DNA of 5,709 nt from an uncultured Myxococcales bacterium (lineage in GTDB: Bacteria > Myxococcota_A > Polyangia > Polyangiales > Polyangiaceae): contig CALKVG010000665.1 in assembly GCA_937998045.1 (NCBI GenBank), positions 1-5,709 of the forward strand, in the 5' to 3' direction. The notes under the pieces were generated by a model. The model did no database searches. It was given only the letters and a program-made list of their open reading frames with translations, and had not been told where the DNA came from. The first letter of the stretch is position 1, and each line of letters begins with the position of its first letter. Both the position numbers and the translations under genes were made by a program. Positions 4,991 to 5,709 of the stretch are shown piece after piece.

Positions 4991-5709
4991 TCATCGAGGC
5001 GGACGCGGCAGCCTCACGATCGCGCGGGTGCCGACACCTCGCTCGCTCTCGATGCGGACCTCCCCGCGGTGCTGATCGACGATCTTGCGCACGATCGACA
5101 GCCCGAGCCCGGTGCCGGCCTCCTTGGTCGTGAAGAACGGCTCGAAGACCTGCGCGATCACCGCGGGCTCGATCCCGATGCCGGTGTCCTCGACCGCGAG
5201 CGTCGCCCACTCGCCGTCTCCGCCGACGCGCACCCGCATCGTGCCGCCGTCCTTCATCGCCTCGAGGGCGTTCATCACCAGGTTGAGCACCACCTGCTTC
5301 AGCTTCTCCGGATCGCCCAGAACGTCGTAGTCGCGCGACAGATCCCGCGCGATGGCGACGCCGCGCGCCGCCGCCGACCCCTGCTCCAGGTCGAGGACGT
5401 CGCCGACGAGCTTCGCGAACGACACGACCTCGCGCACGGCCGCGCGAGGGCGCGCCAGCTCGAGGAACTCGGTCAGAAGGCGACTCAGTCGCCCGATCTC
5501 GTCACCGACGATCTTCGCCTTGACGTGGAACGCCGCGCGCGTGTCTTCGTCGACCGGAAGCTTGTCGAACTGCCGGCCGAGGAGGTGCAGCTGCAGCACC
5601 GCGGCGTTCAGCGGGTTGCGGATCTCGTGGGCGAGGTTCAGCGCGAGCGTCCCCATGGCCGACAGCGCGTCGGCGTCGGCCAGGGGGACGCTCGCGCTGA
5701 ACCTCGCCC
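4991..5709 (-). CDS. Sensor histidine kinase, C-terminal HisKA + HATPase core (5' partial)
   Basis: The frame is open from the window edge to a TGA at 4993-4991, with 238 complete visible residues and the N-terminal sensor part missing. Counting from the internal Met at 5656: the H-box is LAHEIRNPLNAA with phospho-acceptor H10, and the second dimerisation helix is RLSRLLTEFLELARP (56-70). The N-box is QVVLNLVMNALEAM (121-134), G1 is VEDTGIGIE (155-163), the F-box is FEPFFTTK (171-178) and G2 is GTGLGLSIV (181-189). All ATP-binding boxes are intact, so the core should autophosphorylate. The arrangement resembles NtrB/ZraS-type kinases. The Met at 5656 is probably not the start, because coding continues upstream (ARFSASVPLADADALSA) and that Met lies inside the dimerisation helix. 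There is no C-terminal receiver domain. The partner regulator is not in the window. Confidence 0.92.
   Translation of the reverse strand, partial: ARFSASVPLADADALSAMGTLALNLAHEIRNPLNAAVLQLHLLGRQFDKLPVDEDTRAAFHVKAKIVGDEIGRLSRLLTEFLELARPRAAVREVVSFAKLVGDVLDLEQGSAAARGVAIARDLSRDYDVLGDPEKLKQVVLNLVMNALEAMKDGGTMRVRVGGDGEWATLAVEDTGIGIEPAVIAQVFEPFFTTKEAGTGLGLSIVRKIVDQHRGEVRIESERGVGTRAIVRLPRPPR

Noticed and set aside
3910..5133. A 407-codon plus-strand frame across the end of the surface protein and the barrel gene
   Set aside because: The product is Arg/Pro-rich without motifs and crosses two well-supported genes and the convergent junction.
5654..5656. ATG at 5656 as the start of the histidine kinase
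   Set aside because: It falls within the dimerisation helix just before the H-box, and the frame continues upstream with kinase-like sequence to the window edge.

Overview
The window is high-GC DNA (roughly 70% by eye) with strong G/C bias at third codon positions in the real genes. A lipoprotein-like gene has Ca-binding Asp-rich repeats, a Ser-Gly linker and Asp-Ala repeats. That style is common in Myxococcota (Polyangia-type 'Deltaproteobacteria'), so a myxobacterium or an uncultured relative is the best guess. This is inference from style, not from a marker gene. No tRNA, rRNA, CRISPR array, insertion sequence or phage gene was recognised.

Bases 1-46 are not genomic. They read as the last four bases of the Illumina P7 oligo, an 8-base i7 index matching Nextera N703, then the 34-base Nextera read-2 adapter ending in the Tn5 mosaic end. 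Genomic sequence starts at 47, inside a gene whose 5' part is lost.

Layout from base 47: (1) the 3' end of an unidentified helical protein on +, ending at 281; (2) a homoserine-kinase-like phosphotransferase of the aminoglycoside-phosphotransferase fold on -, 289-1260; (3) a 236-bp divergent intergenic region; (4) a basic-tailed, probably DNA-binding protein on +, 1497-2156; (5) a 657-residue secreted, probably lipid-anchored protein with two thrombospondin type 3-like Ca-binding motifs and a long disordered mid-section, 2250-4223; (6) a predicted outer-membrane beta-barrel, 4220-4987, overlapping the previous gene by ATGA; (7) the C-terminal catalytic core of a sensor histidine kinase on -, 4991 to the window edge.

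The most interesting unit is the coupled pair 5 and 6. An exported Ca-binding-type protein and an outer-membrane barrel are apparently made from one message, which suggests a cell-surface assembly. The lipoprotein carries two 12-bp-period coding repeats that could change length without breaking the frame. The kinase cannot be linked to the pair because its partner regulator lies outside the window. The kinase-like enzyme at 289-1260 belongs to core metabolism and looks unrelated to the surface genes. Both convergent gene pairs have almost no gap (7 and 3 bp), leaving no room for an intergenic intrinsic terminator.
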